Shown: positions 42,692 to 50,673 of the stretch, piece by piece | How positions within the stretch are numbered: position 1 is the stretch's first letter | Layout: the number at the start of each line of letters is the position of its first letter | NCBI RefSeq assembly: GCF_001954135.1 | Contig: NZ_MBEQ01000094.1 | Coordinates: 86,049-150,048, forward strand | Direction of reading: 5' to 3' | Origin: Mycobacterium sp. GA-1841 | GTDB lineage: Bacteria > Actinomycetota > Actinomycetes > Mycobacteriales > Mycobacteriaceae | Length of the DNA stretch: 64,000 nucleotides | Made by a program: the position numbers and the translations under genes | Notes under the pieces: model-generated | What the model saw: the letters and a program-made list of their open reading frames with translations, nothing else | The model's database searches: none | What the model was told of the DNA's origin: nothing

Positions 42692-43282
42692 GTGCCCCTC
42701 CAGGATGTCAGTGCACCTCGCGTCAGCGGCGGGATCCTGCACACCGCGCGGCTGGTCCACACCTCGGACCTGGATCACGAGACGCGCGAGGGTGCTCGGC
42801 GCATGGTCGTCGAAGCCTTCGACGGCATGTTCACCGATGAGGACTGGGAGCATGCCCTCGGCGGAATGCACGCCTTCATCTGTCACCACGGCGCCCTGAT
42901 CGCGCACGCCGCCGTGGTGCAGCGGCGCCTGATCCACCGCGACACCGCGTTGCGCTGTGGATACGTGGAAGCCGTGGCGGTGCGCGAGGATTGGCGCGGC
43001 CAGGGCCTGGCCAGCGCCGTGATCGACGCCGTCGAGCAGGTGCTGCGGGGCGCCTACCAACTCGGCGCGCTGAGCTCGAGCGGCTCCGCCCGACACATGT
43101 ACCTCTCCCGCGGCTGGCTGCCCTGGCAGGGTCCGACCTCGGTGCTGCAACCCACCGGCGTCACCCGCACCCCCGACGAAGACGATTCGGTGTTCGTGCT
43201 GCCGGTCGGCCTGCCCGCCGGCCTGGAGTTGGACACCTCGGCCGAGATCATCTGCGACTGGCGCCACGGCGACGTCTGGTAA
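42692..43282 (+). CDS. aac: aminoglycoside 2'-N-acetyltransferase, AAC(2')-I type
   Basis: 196 residues from GTG 42692. It is a GNAT-fold enzyme close to the chromosomal AAC(2')-I enzymes of mycobacteria: FTDEDWEHALGGMHAF, the acetyl-CoA loop VAVREDWRGQGLASAV, and LGALSSSGSARHMYLSRGW. Family members acetylate the 2'-amino group of aminoglycosides, and their normal role may be in cell-wall metabolism. The gene sits in its usual place between pxpC and narK3 (compare Rv0262c), so it is native and not acquired. Confidence 0.9.
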   Translation: MPLQDVSAPRVSGGILHTARLVHTSDLDHETREGARRMVVEAFDGMFTDEDWEHALGGMHAFICHHGALIAHAAVVQRRLIHRDTALRCGYVEAVAVREDWRGQGLASAVIDAVEQVLRGAYQLGALSSSGSARHMYLSRGWLPWQGPTSVLQPTGVTRTPDEDDSVFVLPVGLPAGLELDTSAEIICDWRHGDVW

Positions 43283-43380
43283 CCACCAGAAAGCACGGGC
43301 TCACATCGCCGCCCCGGCGCAGGTGAGCGGAAGTTCACCACCGAGTCACTGCACGCAGCGCCCGCGCAACAAACGCTTTC

Positions 43381-43386
43381 TAACTT
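43381..43386 (+). promoter_or_regulatory. -10 box of narK
   Basis: TAACTT (TANNNT) ends 6 nt before the ATG at 43393, with no ribosome binding site; leaderless type. I could not identify a convincing GlnR box upstream. Confidence 0.45.
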
Positions 43387-43392
43387 TGCGCC

Positions 43393-44808
43393 ATGCCCAC
43401 ACTGCTGAAGTCGAATCGCATCACCAACTGGGATCCCGAGGACACCGAAGCCTGGGAGGCCGGCAACAAATACGTCGCCCGGCGCAATCTGATCTGGTCG
43501 GTGATCGCCGAGCACGTCGGGTTCTCGGTCTGGTCCATCTGGTCGGTGATGGTGCTGTTCATGCCCGAGGAGATCTACGGCTTCTCGGCCGGGGACAAAT
43601 TCCTCCTGGGCGCCACCGCCACGCTCGTCGGCGGCTGCCTACGCATCCCCTACACCCTGGCCACCGCCACCTTCGGCGGTCGCAACTGGACCGTCTTCTC
43701 CGCGTTCGTCCTGCTCATCCCGACCGTGGGAACCATGGTGCTGCTGGCCAATCCGGGCCTGCCGCTGTGGCCCTACCTGCTGTGCGCCGCCCTGGCCGGC
43801 TTCGGCGGCGGCAACTTTGCCTCCTCCATGACCAACATCAACGCCTTCTACCCGCAACGACTCAAAGGCTGGGCACTGGGCCTCAACGCCGGCGGCGGCA
43901 ACATCGGCGTCCCCGTCATCCAGCTGGTCGGTCTGCTCGTCATCGCCACCGCAGGCAACCGTGCCCCCTACTGGGTCTGCGCGATCTACCTCGTCATGCT
44001 GGCCGTCGCGGGCATCGGCGCCGCCCTGTACATGGACAACCTCGAACAACACAAGATCGACCTGTCTGCGATGAAAGCGATCCTGGTCGTCCGTGACACC
44101 TGGGTGATCGCGCTGCTCTACATCGGCACCTTCGGCTCCTTCATCGGATTCTCCTTCGCCTTCGGCCAAGTGCTCCAGATCAACTTCGCCGCCGGCGGAC
44201 AAAGCGCATCCCAAGCCGCACTGCACGCCGCGCAGATCGCCTTCATCGGTCCCCTGCTGGGCTCGGTGTCCCGCGTCTACGGCGGCAAGCTCGCCGACCG
44301 TATCGGCGGCGGCCGGGTGACCCTGGCGGTCTTCAGCGGCATGATCCTGGCCGCCGGACTGCTCGTGGCGATCAGCATGGTCGACGATCACTCCGCGGGC
44401 GCGGCCAACAGCCTGATGATGGTCGGCTACGTCATCGGATTCATCGCGCTGTTCCTGCTGAGCGGGCTCGGCAACGGCTCGGTGTACAAGATGATCCCGT
44501 CGATCTTCGAAGCCCGCAGCCACTCCCTGGACCTCGGGGAGGAGGAGCGGCAGCGGTGGTCGCTGTCGATGTCGGGGGCACTGATCGGCTTCGCCGGAGC
44601 CATCGGCGCACTCGGCGGTGTCGGCATCAACCTGGCCCTGCGCCAGTCCTACCTGTCCAGCGGATCCGCGACGACAGCGTTCGTGATCTTCCTGGCGTTC
44701 TACCTGCTGTCCTCGGCGGCCACCTGGCTGCGGTACGTCCGGCGTCCGGTTGCGACGCAGGTCACTGCGCCTCCCGCAGACCGACACGCCTCAGCAATGG
44801 TTGGTTAA
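43393..44808 (+). CDS. narK3: nitrate/nitrite porter (NarK family)
   Basis: 471 residues from ATG 43393. It is a 12-segment MFS protein of the nitrate-nitrite porter group. The signature motif appears as LAGFGGGNFASSMTNINAFY, with the family's second motif at LSGLGNGSVYKMIPSIF. It imports nitrate or exchanges it for nitrite. Together with nirB and nirD further on, it makes an assimilation set. Corresponds by position to Rv0261c. Confidence 0.92.
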   Translation: MPTLLKSNRITNWDPEDTEAWEAGNKYVARRNLIWSVIAEHVGFSVWSIWSVMVLFMPEEIYGFSAGDKFLLGATATLVGGCLRIPYTLATATFGGRNWTVFSAFVLLIPTVGTMVLLANPGLPLWPYLLCAALAGFGGGNFASSMTNINAFYPQRLKGWALGLNAGGGNIGVPVIQLVGLLVIATAGNRAPYWVCAIYLVMLAVAGIGAALYMDNLEQHKIDLSAMKAILVVRDTWVIALLYIGTFGSFIGFSFAFGQVLQINFAAGGQSASQAALHAAQIAFIGPLLGSVSRVYGGKLADRIGGGRVTLAVFSGMILAAGLLVAISMVDDHSAGAANSLMMVGYVIGFIALFLLSGLGNGSVYKMIPSIFEARSHSLDLGEEERQRWSLSMSGALIGFAGAIGALGGVGINLALRQSYLSSGSATTAFVIFLAFYLLSSAATWLRYVRRPVATQVTAPPADRHASAMVG

Positions 44809-44842
44809 CACCTTGGAAACACCGCCTGCTTACACAGGACAT

Positions 44843-45994
44843 ATGAGTGATCCCGACTGGGCACCGCTCACCGGATTCCGGGTGGCGGTCACCTCCGCCC
44901 GCCGTGCCGATGAGCTCAGTGCGCTGCTACGCCGGCGTGGCGCAACGGTGACCAGTGCTGCCGCGATCACCATGGTTCCCCTACCCGACGACGACGAGCT
45001 CCGCGCGCACACCGCAGCGCTCATCGAGGTGCCGCCCGACATCGTGGTGGCCACCACCGGCATCGGGTTCCGCGGGTGGATGGCCGCCGCCGACGGCTGG
45101 GGCCTCGACGGCAATCTCACCGACGCCCTCGCCAAGGCGCGCATCGTTTCCCGTGGCCCGAAAGCCACCGGGGCACTGCGGGCTGCAGGACTACCCGAGG
45201 AATGGTCACCGGAATCCGAATCGTCGCGCGAGGTGTTGCGCTACCTGATCGAGCAGGGGGTCGAAGGGCAACGCGTGGCCGTCCAGCTACACGGCGCCAC
45301 CGACGAATGGGATCCGTTTCCCGAGTTTCTCGACGAGTTACGCGCCGCGGGCGCCGAGGTGGTTCCGATCCGGGTTTACCGTTGGCACCCGGCACCGCGG
45401 GACGGCGAATTCGATCAGATGGTCACCGGAATCGCCGAAAGACGCTTCGACGCAGTCAGTTTCACCTCCGCGATGGCAGTCGCCTCGGTGTTGATGCGAG
45501 CCACCGAGATGGGGCTGGCCGACCGGGTGGTGGCCGCCCTGCGCACCGACGTGCACGCGATGTGTGTCGGGCCGGTCACCGCGCGACCGCTGGTGCGGCT
45601 CGGCATCCCGTCCTCGGCGCCGGAGCGGATGCGGTTGGGGGCCTTGGCCCGTCACATCACCGATGAACTGCCCCTGCTGCAGGCGCGGACCGTGCGCGTC
45701 GCCGGGCACACCCTGGAAATCCGCGGCACCTGCGTCGTGGTCGACGGCGTCGTGAAGTCGTTGTCCCCGGCGGCGATGGCGACGATCCGCGCGCTGGCCC
45801 ACCGTCCGGGGGCGGTGGTCTCGCGATTCGATCTGCTCAGCGCCCTGCCCGGCACCGGAACCGACACCCACGCCGTGGAGACGGCGGTGCTGCGGCTTCG
45901 AACTGCGTTGGGCGACAAGAACATCGTCTCCACCGTCGTCAAACGCGGTTACCGGCTGGCCGTGGACGAGCCCGAGATGGCCCGGGCCCGATGA
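44843..45994 (+). CDS. uroporphyrinogen-III synthase domain fused to winged-helix regulator
   Basis: 383 residues from ATG 44843 (MSDPDWAPLTGFRVAV); the frame is open further upstream into narK. Residues 1-265 form a HemD-like domain: RVAVTSARRADELSALLRRR, VVATTGIGFRGWM, then FDAVSFTSAMAVASVL and VGPVTARPLVRLGI. Residues 285-375 are an OmpR/PhoB-type winged helix: ALAHRPGAVVSRFDLLSALP to STVVKRGYRLAV. Homologues (Rv0260c type) are treated as regulators of nitrite assimilation that may also have enzyme activity. The stop overlaps the CbiX-like start by 4 bp. Confidence 0.9.
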   Translation: MSDPDWAPLTGFRVAVTSARRADELSALLRRRGATVTSAAAITMVPLPDDDELRAHTAALIEVPPDIVVATTGIGFRGWMAAADGWGLDGNLTDALAKARIVSRGPKATGALRAAGLPEEWSPESESSREVLRYLIEQGVEGQRVAVQLHGATDEWDPFPEFLDELRAAGAEVVPIRVYRWHPAPRDGEFDQMVTGIAERRFDAVSFTSAMAVASVLMRATEMGLADRVVAALRTDVHAMCVGPVTARPLVRLGIPSSAPERMRLGALARHITDELPLLQARTVRVAGHTLEIRGTCVVVDGVVKSLSPAAMATIRALAHRPGAVVSRFDLLSALPGTGTDTHAVETAVLRLRTALGDKNIVSTVVKRGYRLAVDEPEMARAR

Positions 45995-46686
45995 GCCTGG
46001 TCCTGGTGGCCCACGGCACCCGCAAGCCGGGTGGGGTCGCGATGATCGACGATCTGGCCGCGCGAGTGTCCGATCTGCTGGGCCGGCCCGTGCACATCTC
46101 GTTCGTCGACGTGGTGGGGCCCACGCCCAGCGAGGTGCTCGCGTCACTCCCGACCGACGGCCCGGCAGTGGTGGTGCCCGCCTTCCTGGCCGCGGGCTAT
46201 CACGTGCGGGTCGACGTGCCGGCCCACGTGGCCGCCAGTGCACATCCGGCCGTCACCGTCACTCCACCGCTGGGACCCGATCCTGGCACCGTGCGGGTTC
46301 TCGCCGACCGGCTCCGTGAGTCAGGCTGGCGGCCAGGCGATTCGGTGATCCTCGCGGCGGCCGGCACGTCAGACCGGAAGGCCCAGACGGATCTGCGACG
46401 CACCGCCGCGCTGCTGTCAGCGGTGACCGGCGACCGCGTAGAACTGGCCTTCGCCGCCACCGGGACGCCGACCGTGGCCGAAGCCGTCTCCGCGCAGCGC
46501 CGCCGCGGCGATCGCCGCGTAGCTGTGGCGTCCTACCTGCTCGCCGATGGGCTTTTCCAGGACCGGTTGCGTGAATCCGGCGCTGACCTCGTGAGCGAAC
46601 CACTCGGCACCCACCCGCGGCTGGTCCGGCTGGTGGCGAACCGGTTCCGCCGCGCGGGCGTACTGAGCCTGCCGGCCGCGGCGTGA
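45991..46686 (+). CDS. CbiX/SirB-type sirohydrochlorin chelatase
   Basis: 231 residues, overlapping the previous gene (ATGA at 45991-45994). The two-lobed chelatase pattern is visible: LVLVAHGTRKPGGVAM (metal-binding His), VVPAFLAAGYHVRVDVPAHV, and in the second lobe ILAAAGTSDRKAQTDL and VASYLLADGLFQDRL. It should insert iron (or cobalt) into sirohydrochlorin. The haem-like siroheme is the cofactor of NirB, which explains the neighbourhood. Corresponds to Rv0259c. Confidence 0.9.
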   Translation: MSLVLVAHGTRKPGGVAMIDDLAARVSDLLGRPVHISFVDVVGPTPSEVLASLPTDGPAVVVPAFLAAGYHVRVDVPAHVAASAHPAVTVTPPLGPDPGTVRVLADRLRESGWRPGDSVILAAAGTSDRKAQTDLRRTAALLSAVTGDRVELAFAATGTPTVAEAVSAQRRRGDRRVAVASYLLADGLFQDRLRESGADLVSEPLGTHPRLVRLVANRFRRAGVLSLPAAA

Positions 46687-47028
46687 CCGGATCGACCGAG
46701 AGACGAGCGGCACGGCGAACGCCGTTATCAACAAGACGCCACCGGCACCGGCAACCGAGAAGACCGCGGCCCGTCGCGCGCTGACCAACGCCGAACATTG
46801 CTCGACGTAATCGCTCGCCATGAATCCCGGGCCGGCAAGAGTGTGTTGGTCCAGGTTGAGTCGATCCTGCTGGGCGGCGACGGCGCGGTCGGAGCTGGCA
46901 CCGCTACCGCATGGAATCGGCTGACCCGTGCGATCCACGGCGTCCAAACTGAGCGGCATGAACGCTGCGACGAGTGCGCCCAGCATCGCTGCCGCCCCCA
47001 CCAGATTCAACACCGAACGCGCGAACAT
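46417..47028 (-). CDS. small membrane protein, unknown, antisense overlap with cbiX
   Basis: The frame starts at ATG 47028 (MFARSVLNLVGAAAMLGALV). The genuine part is about 115 residues: an N-terminal membrane segment or signal anchor, an extracytoplasmic loop with two cysteines (IPCGSGAS and YVEQCSAL), and a second segment VFSVAGAGGVLLITAFAVPL, followed by basic residues. The remaining 85 residues lie antisense to the cbiX-like gene and look like its shadow, but no stop codon intervenes. The function is unknown. Confidence 0.55.
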   Translation of the reverse strand: MFARSVLNLVGAAAMLGALVAAFMPLSLDAVDRTGQPIPCGSGASSDRAVAAQQDRLNLDQHTLAGPGFMASDYVEQCSALVSARRAAVFSVAGAGGVLLITAFAVPLVSRSIRSRRGRQAQYARAAEPVRHQPDQPRVGAEWFAHEVSAGFTQPVLEKPIGEQVGRHSYAAIAAAALRGDGFGHGRRPGGGEGQFYAVAGHR

Positions 47029-47177
47029 CCCTTGTCAGCCCCTTTTGCGACGCTTTCCTGACACGGAGTGTAAACACACCCAGCGAACTATTCTAGTTAG
47101 CCAGAGCCAAGCCGCCCACACTCTGGCGGTGGAATACCCGTCAATTAAAACTGGCAAACTTTCCAAGGAGGGTTTCT

Positions 47178-47291
47178 ATGCCCAGCTGGGTTTACCGAGG
47201 TCACCTTCGACAGGTGCGTTTGCCGGCGGGAGATCGTGTCAGACCGGGGTCGAATACTCGGCTATCGTTGTCCGGACATCGGACGGCTTGA
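47178..47291 (+). CDS. candidate small protein of 37 residues
   Basis: A short frame with a very strong ribosome binding site: AAGGAGG 6 nt before ATG 47178. The product begins MPSWVYRGHLRQVRLPAGD, is strongly basic, has no cysteine or membrane segment, and ends at TGA 47289-47291. It lies between the membrane-protein gene and a small winged-helix gene. Such spacing rarely occurs by chance, but no homologue comes to mind. It could be a small functional protein or a leader peptide for the next gene. Confidence 0.45.
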   Translation: MPSWVYRGHLRQVRLPAGDRVRPGSNTRLSLSGHRTA

Positions 47292-47360
47292 GGGGAGTGC
47301 AGGAAAAAGTGCAGGTGGCAAGAACGCTGGACGCTGAGCGCCGAGACGGCGCACTCGGCC

Positions 47361-47621
47361 GTGCGACCCGCTGACCGGGTCCCGGCCGAACGTCTGCGTC
47401 AGCATCTGCTCACTGCTCTGGAACGCACGTCCGGCCCGATGACCACTGCCCAACTACGGGACGACATCCATGAGCACCTGCGGGCACCGGTGGTGATCGA
47501 GGCGGTGTACCGCAATCTCACGGTGCTCGAGCGGCGAGGCGACGTCGAGCGTCGCAAACTCTCCGGACGCGACGCCCATTGGAGCCGGACGGTCGATCAG
47601 ATCGATCAGGCGGCGATCTGA
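47361..47621 (+). CDS. small winged-helix DNA-binding protein
   Basis: 86 residues from GTG 47361 (start uncertain). The middle reads as a winged helix: LRQHLLTALERTSGPMTTAQ and VIEAVYRNLTVLERRGDVER, with a final RDAHWSR, like Fur-type or penicillinase-repressor-type N-terminal domains but without a metal-binding C-terminal domain. It ends overlapping the convergent nirD stop by 16 bp. A role in controlling nirBD is possible but unsupported. Confidence 0.65.
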   Translation: MRPADRVPAERLRQHLLTALERTSGPMTTAQLRDDIHEHLRAPVVIEAVYRNLTVLERRGDVERRKLSGRDAHWSRTVDQIDQAAI

Positions 47622-47977
47622 ACGAACCCACCCGGGGTGACCCGGGTGCGGTACACCGGTATCGACACCGTGTCGTCGTCGAGGCAACTGCCGTCGTCGA
47701 GTGCGAACGCCTGCTTCTTGATCGGCGACTGCACGGTGGCCCGTCCACCCCGATCGCCCACGATCCCTCGTGACAGCACGGCCGCACCACAGAACGGATC
47801 GATGTTGCCCACCGCGTGCAAAGAGCCGTCATCGAGGCGGAACAACGCCACCTGCGAACGATCCGGCAGCAGTACCGCAACGCCGCGGCAGGGCATCAGA
47901 ACGTCATACCGGCAGGCCGTGGTCCACGCCCACAGCATCGGCCCGTAACCATCTTTGCGGTCGTCGAGCACGGTCAT
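47606..47977 (-). CDS. nirD: nitrite reductase small subunit NirD
   Basis: 123 residues from ATG 47977, overlapping the nirB stop (ATGA). It has the Rieske-like fold of NirD: VLMPCRGVAVLLPDRSQVAL, LHAVGNIDPFCGA, SPIKKQAFALDDG and VYRTRVTPGGFVQI. The CxH...CxxH cluster ligands of true Rieske proteins are absent, as is common in this subunit. It partners NirB in reducing nitrite to ammonia with NADH. Confidence 0.93.
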   Translation of the reverse strand: MTVLDDRKDGYGPMLWAWTTACRYDVLMPCRGVAVLLPDRSQVALFRLDDGSLHAVGNIDPFCGAAVLSRGIVGDRGGRATVQSPIKKQAFALDDGSCLDDDTVSIPVYRTRVTPGGFVQIAA

Positions 47978-50562
47978 TTCGCCTCCTGAACGATCGAGGG
48001 CATACCCAGGCTTGTGGTGCTCCCCGCGTCCGCGGGACTGGTCGGCACCTTCCGGCCGGCACGCTCGGTGAAACTGATGGTGGGATCGCCCACGTCGGGC
48101 GCATTGACGAAGGACACGAAGCGCGAGAGCTTCTCCGGATCGTCCAGCACGCCCTTCCATTCGCAGGCGTAGCCGGTGACATGACGCTCCATGGCCGCCT
48201 CGAACTCAGAAGCCAACCCGAGCGAGTCGTCGCACACGACGTCTCGCAGGTGATCCAGGCCGCCATCCAATGCCTCCAACCACGGTGCAGTGCGCTGCAA
48301 CCGGTCCGCGGTGCGGATGTAGAACATCAGAAATCGGTCGATGTAGCGGATCAGGGTCTCGTCGTCGAGATCGCCGGCGAGCAACTGGGCGTGCCGCGGC
48401 GACATCCCGCCGTTGCCACAGACATAGAGATTCCAGCCCTGCTCGGTGGCGATGATGCCGACGTCTTTGCTCTGCGCCTCGGCGCATTCGCGCGCACAGC
48501 CCGAGACCGCCATCTTGATCTTGTGGGGGGCGCGCAGGCCTCGGTACCGCTTCTCGATCTCGACGGCCATGTTGACCGAATCCTGTTGGCCGTACCGGCA
48601 CCAGGTGCTGCCCACACAACTCTTCACGGTGCGCAGCGATTTGCCGTACGCGTGGCCGGACTCCATACCGCCCTCGACCAGGCGGGCCCAGATCTGCGGC
48701 AGTTGCTCCACCCGGGCCCCGAACATGTCGATCCGCTGACCGCCGGTGATCTTGGTGTAAAGGTCGAAATCCCTTGCGATCTCGCCGATCAGGATCAACT
48801 GCTCCGGGGTGATCTCACCGCCTGGCGACCGCGGCACCACCGAGTAGCTGCCGTTCTTCTGGATATTGGCCAGAAAGTGATCATTGGAATCCTGAAGCGA
48901 GGCCTGCTCACCGTCGAGCACGTGGTCGGAGCTGGTGGACGCCAGGATCGAGGCCACGGTGGGTTTGCAGATGTCGCAACCCTTTCCGGTGCCGAACTTC
49001 TCGATCAGACCGGAGAAGGTGCGGATCTCGGTGGCGCTGATGATCTCGAAGAGCTCGGCCCGTGACTGGCTGAAGTGTTCGCACAACGCCTTGGACTGCT
49101 CGACACCCTCGGCCTCCAGCAGCTGTTTGATCAGCGGGACACAGGATCCGCACGACGTACCGGCCAGGGTGCACTTCTTCAAGCTCGGCACATCGGCGCA
49201 TCCGCCACAGATGGCGTCTTTCAGATCACCTTTGGTGACGTTGTTGCACGAACAGATCTGTGCGATATCGGGCAACGCCCCGACGCCCAGCCCCGCGGAC
49301 TTGCCGTCCTGGGCCGGCGCGATCAACGACAGCGGATCGCCGGGCAGTTCACTGGCCACCATCGGCCGCAGCACACCGTACGCCGACGCGTCGCCGACCA
49401 GGATGCCGCCGAGCAGTGTCTTGGCGTCATCGGAAAGGACAAGCTTGGCGTAGGTCTGCTTGACGGGATCGTTGACCACGACGTCCAGACAGTTGGGCGT
49501 ACGGCCTTGGGCGTCACCGAAACTGGCCACGTCCACGCCGAGCAGTTTCAGCTTGGTGGACATATCGGCCTCGGGGAACTCGGCCTCGCCGCCGAGCAAT
49601 CGGTCGGCCACCACTTCGGCGCTGGTGTACCCGGGGCCCACCAGTCCGTAGCACCGGCCTTCGATCGCCGCCACCTCACCGATCGCGTAGATGTTGGGAT
49701 CACTTGTGACGCAGGACAGATCGGTCATCACGCCGCCGCGTTGCGCGATGTCGAGACCCGCCTGCCGGGCCAGCTCGTCGCGCGGGCGCACGCCGGCCGC
49801 GAAGACCACCAGACCCGCGTCCAGACTGCTGCCATCGTTGAGCGAGAGCCGCACCGAGTCATCGGTCTGCGATTTACGCAGCGGCTTGTTCTTCTGGGTC
49901 GGTTGGATGCTCTCGGTACCGACTCCGGTGTGCACCTCGATGCCCAGACCGCGGATCATCCGGTTCAGCAGGGCGCCGCCGGCGGGGTCCAGCTGGGCTG
50001 CCATCAGATGCGGTGACATCTCCAGGACGTGCGTGGTCAACCCGAACGCGCGCAACGCGTTGGCAGCCTCCAGGCCCAGCAGCCCGCCGCCGATCACCAC
50101 GCCGACCGGCGTTTTCGACTCCCGTGCCGCCAAGGCCCCGGCCCGGATGGCGTCGAGGTCGTCAAGTGTGCGATAGACGTGGCAGTGCGGCAGGTCGTGG
50201 CCCGGCACCGGCGGCACGAACGCAAACGACCCGGTGGCCAGCACCAACGCGTCATAGTCGAAGGTCTCGCCGGCGACGGTGCGCACGGTCCTGGCCTCAC
50301 GGTCGATCTCGGCGACTGCACACCCCAGACGCAGGTCCACCCGGTCGTCACCGGCGTAGTCATTGCCGGGCAGCGCCAGCTGGGCACGGTCCCAGTGCTC
50401 GGTGTATCCGGTCAGCCCGACCCGGTCATAGGCGGCGTCGGCTTCCTCGGACAGGACGGTGACCCGCCAGGCGCCTGCGGCGTCACGCGACCGCAACGCC
50501 TCGACGAAGCGGTGGCCCACCATGCCGTGTCCGACGACCACGACGTTCTGTGTTGACGACAT
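47974..50562 (-). CDS. nirB: nitrite reductase large subunit NirB
   Basis: 862 residues from ATG 50562. Domain order: FAD/NADH dehydrogenase part (VVVVGHGMVGHRFVEAL; GVVIGGGLLGLEAANAL at about residue 155), a BFD-like [2Fe-2S] domain (ICSCNNVTKGD with CTLAGTSCGSC), a second Cys-rich segment (GKGCDICKPTV), then the nitrite/sulphite reductase core whose [4Fe-4S]-siroheme ligands are in SCVGSTWCRYG and SGCARECAEAQ. It reduces nitrite to ammonium in the cytoplasm. The siroheme is likely provided through the CbiX/HemD genes next door. nirD follows with a 4-bp overlap. Confidence 0.96.
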   Translation of the reverse strand: MSSTQNVVVVGHGMVGHRFVEALRSRDAAGAWRVTVLSEEADAAYDRVGLTGYTEHWDRAQLALPGNDYAGDDRVDLRLGCAVAEIDREARTVRTVAGETFDYDALVLATGSFAFVPPVPGHDLPHCHVYRTLDDLDAIRAGALAARESKTPVGVVIGGGLLGLEAANALRAFGLTTHVLEMSPHLMAAQLDPAGGALLNRMIRGLGIEVHTGVGTESIQPTQKNKPLRKSQTDDSVRLSLNDGSSLDAGLVVFAAGVRPRDELARQAGLDIAQRGGVMTDLSCVTSDPNIYAIGEVAAIEGRCYGLVGPGYTSAEVVADRLLGGEAEFPEADMSTKLKLLGVDVASFGDAQGRTPNCLDVVVNDPVKQTYAKLVLSDDAKTLLGGILVGDASAYGVLRPMVASELPGDPLSLIAPAQDGKSAGLGVGALPDIAQICSCNNVTKGDLKDAICGGCADVPSLKKCTLAGTSCGSCVPLIKQLLEAEGVEQSKALCEHFSQSRAELFEIISATEIRTFSGLIEKFGTGKGCDICKPTVASILASTSSDHVLDGEQASLQDSNDHFLANIQKNGSYSVVPRSPGGEITPEQLILIGEIARDFDLYTKITGGQRIDMFGARVEQLPQIWARLVEGGMESGHAYGKSLRTVKSCVGSTWCRYGQQDSVNMAVEIEKRYRGLRAPHKIKMAVSGCARECAEAQSKDVGIIATEQGWNLYVCGNGGMSPRHAQLLAGDLDDETLIRYIDRFLMFYIRTADRLQRTAPWLEALDGGLDHLRDVVCDDSLGLASEFEAAMERHVTGYACEWKGVLDDPEKLSRFVSFVNAPDVGDPTISFTERAGRKVPTSPADAGSTTSLGMPSIVQEAK

Positions 50563-50673
50563 ACCGCGAGGTTAGGAACCCGACGTTGCCGAAATGTCGC
50601 GCTGTGTGAAGCGCCCGTCACGGTGTGCTCACGGCGTGGACGGTGCAGATGTGAGCTGACCCGGGTGAGCCTG

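Noticed and set aside
43283..43392. GlnR box upstream of narK
   Set aside because: I looked for the GTnAC-N6-GnAAC pattern and found only weak partial matches.
45338..46243. 301-codon minus-strand frame over the HemD fusion and cbiX
   Set aside because: Arg/Pro/Gly-rich, no domain, and covers two well-supported genes on the other strand.
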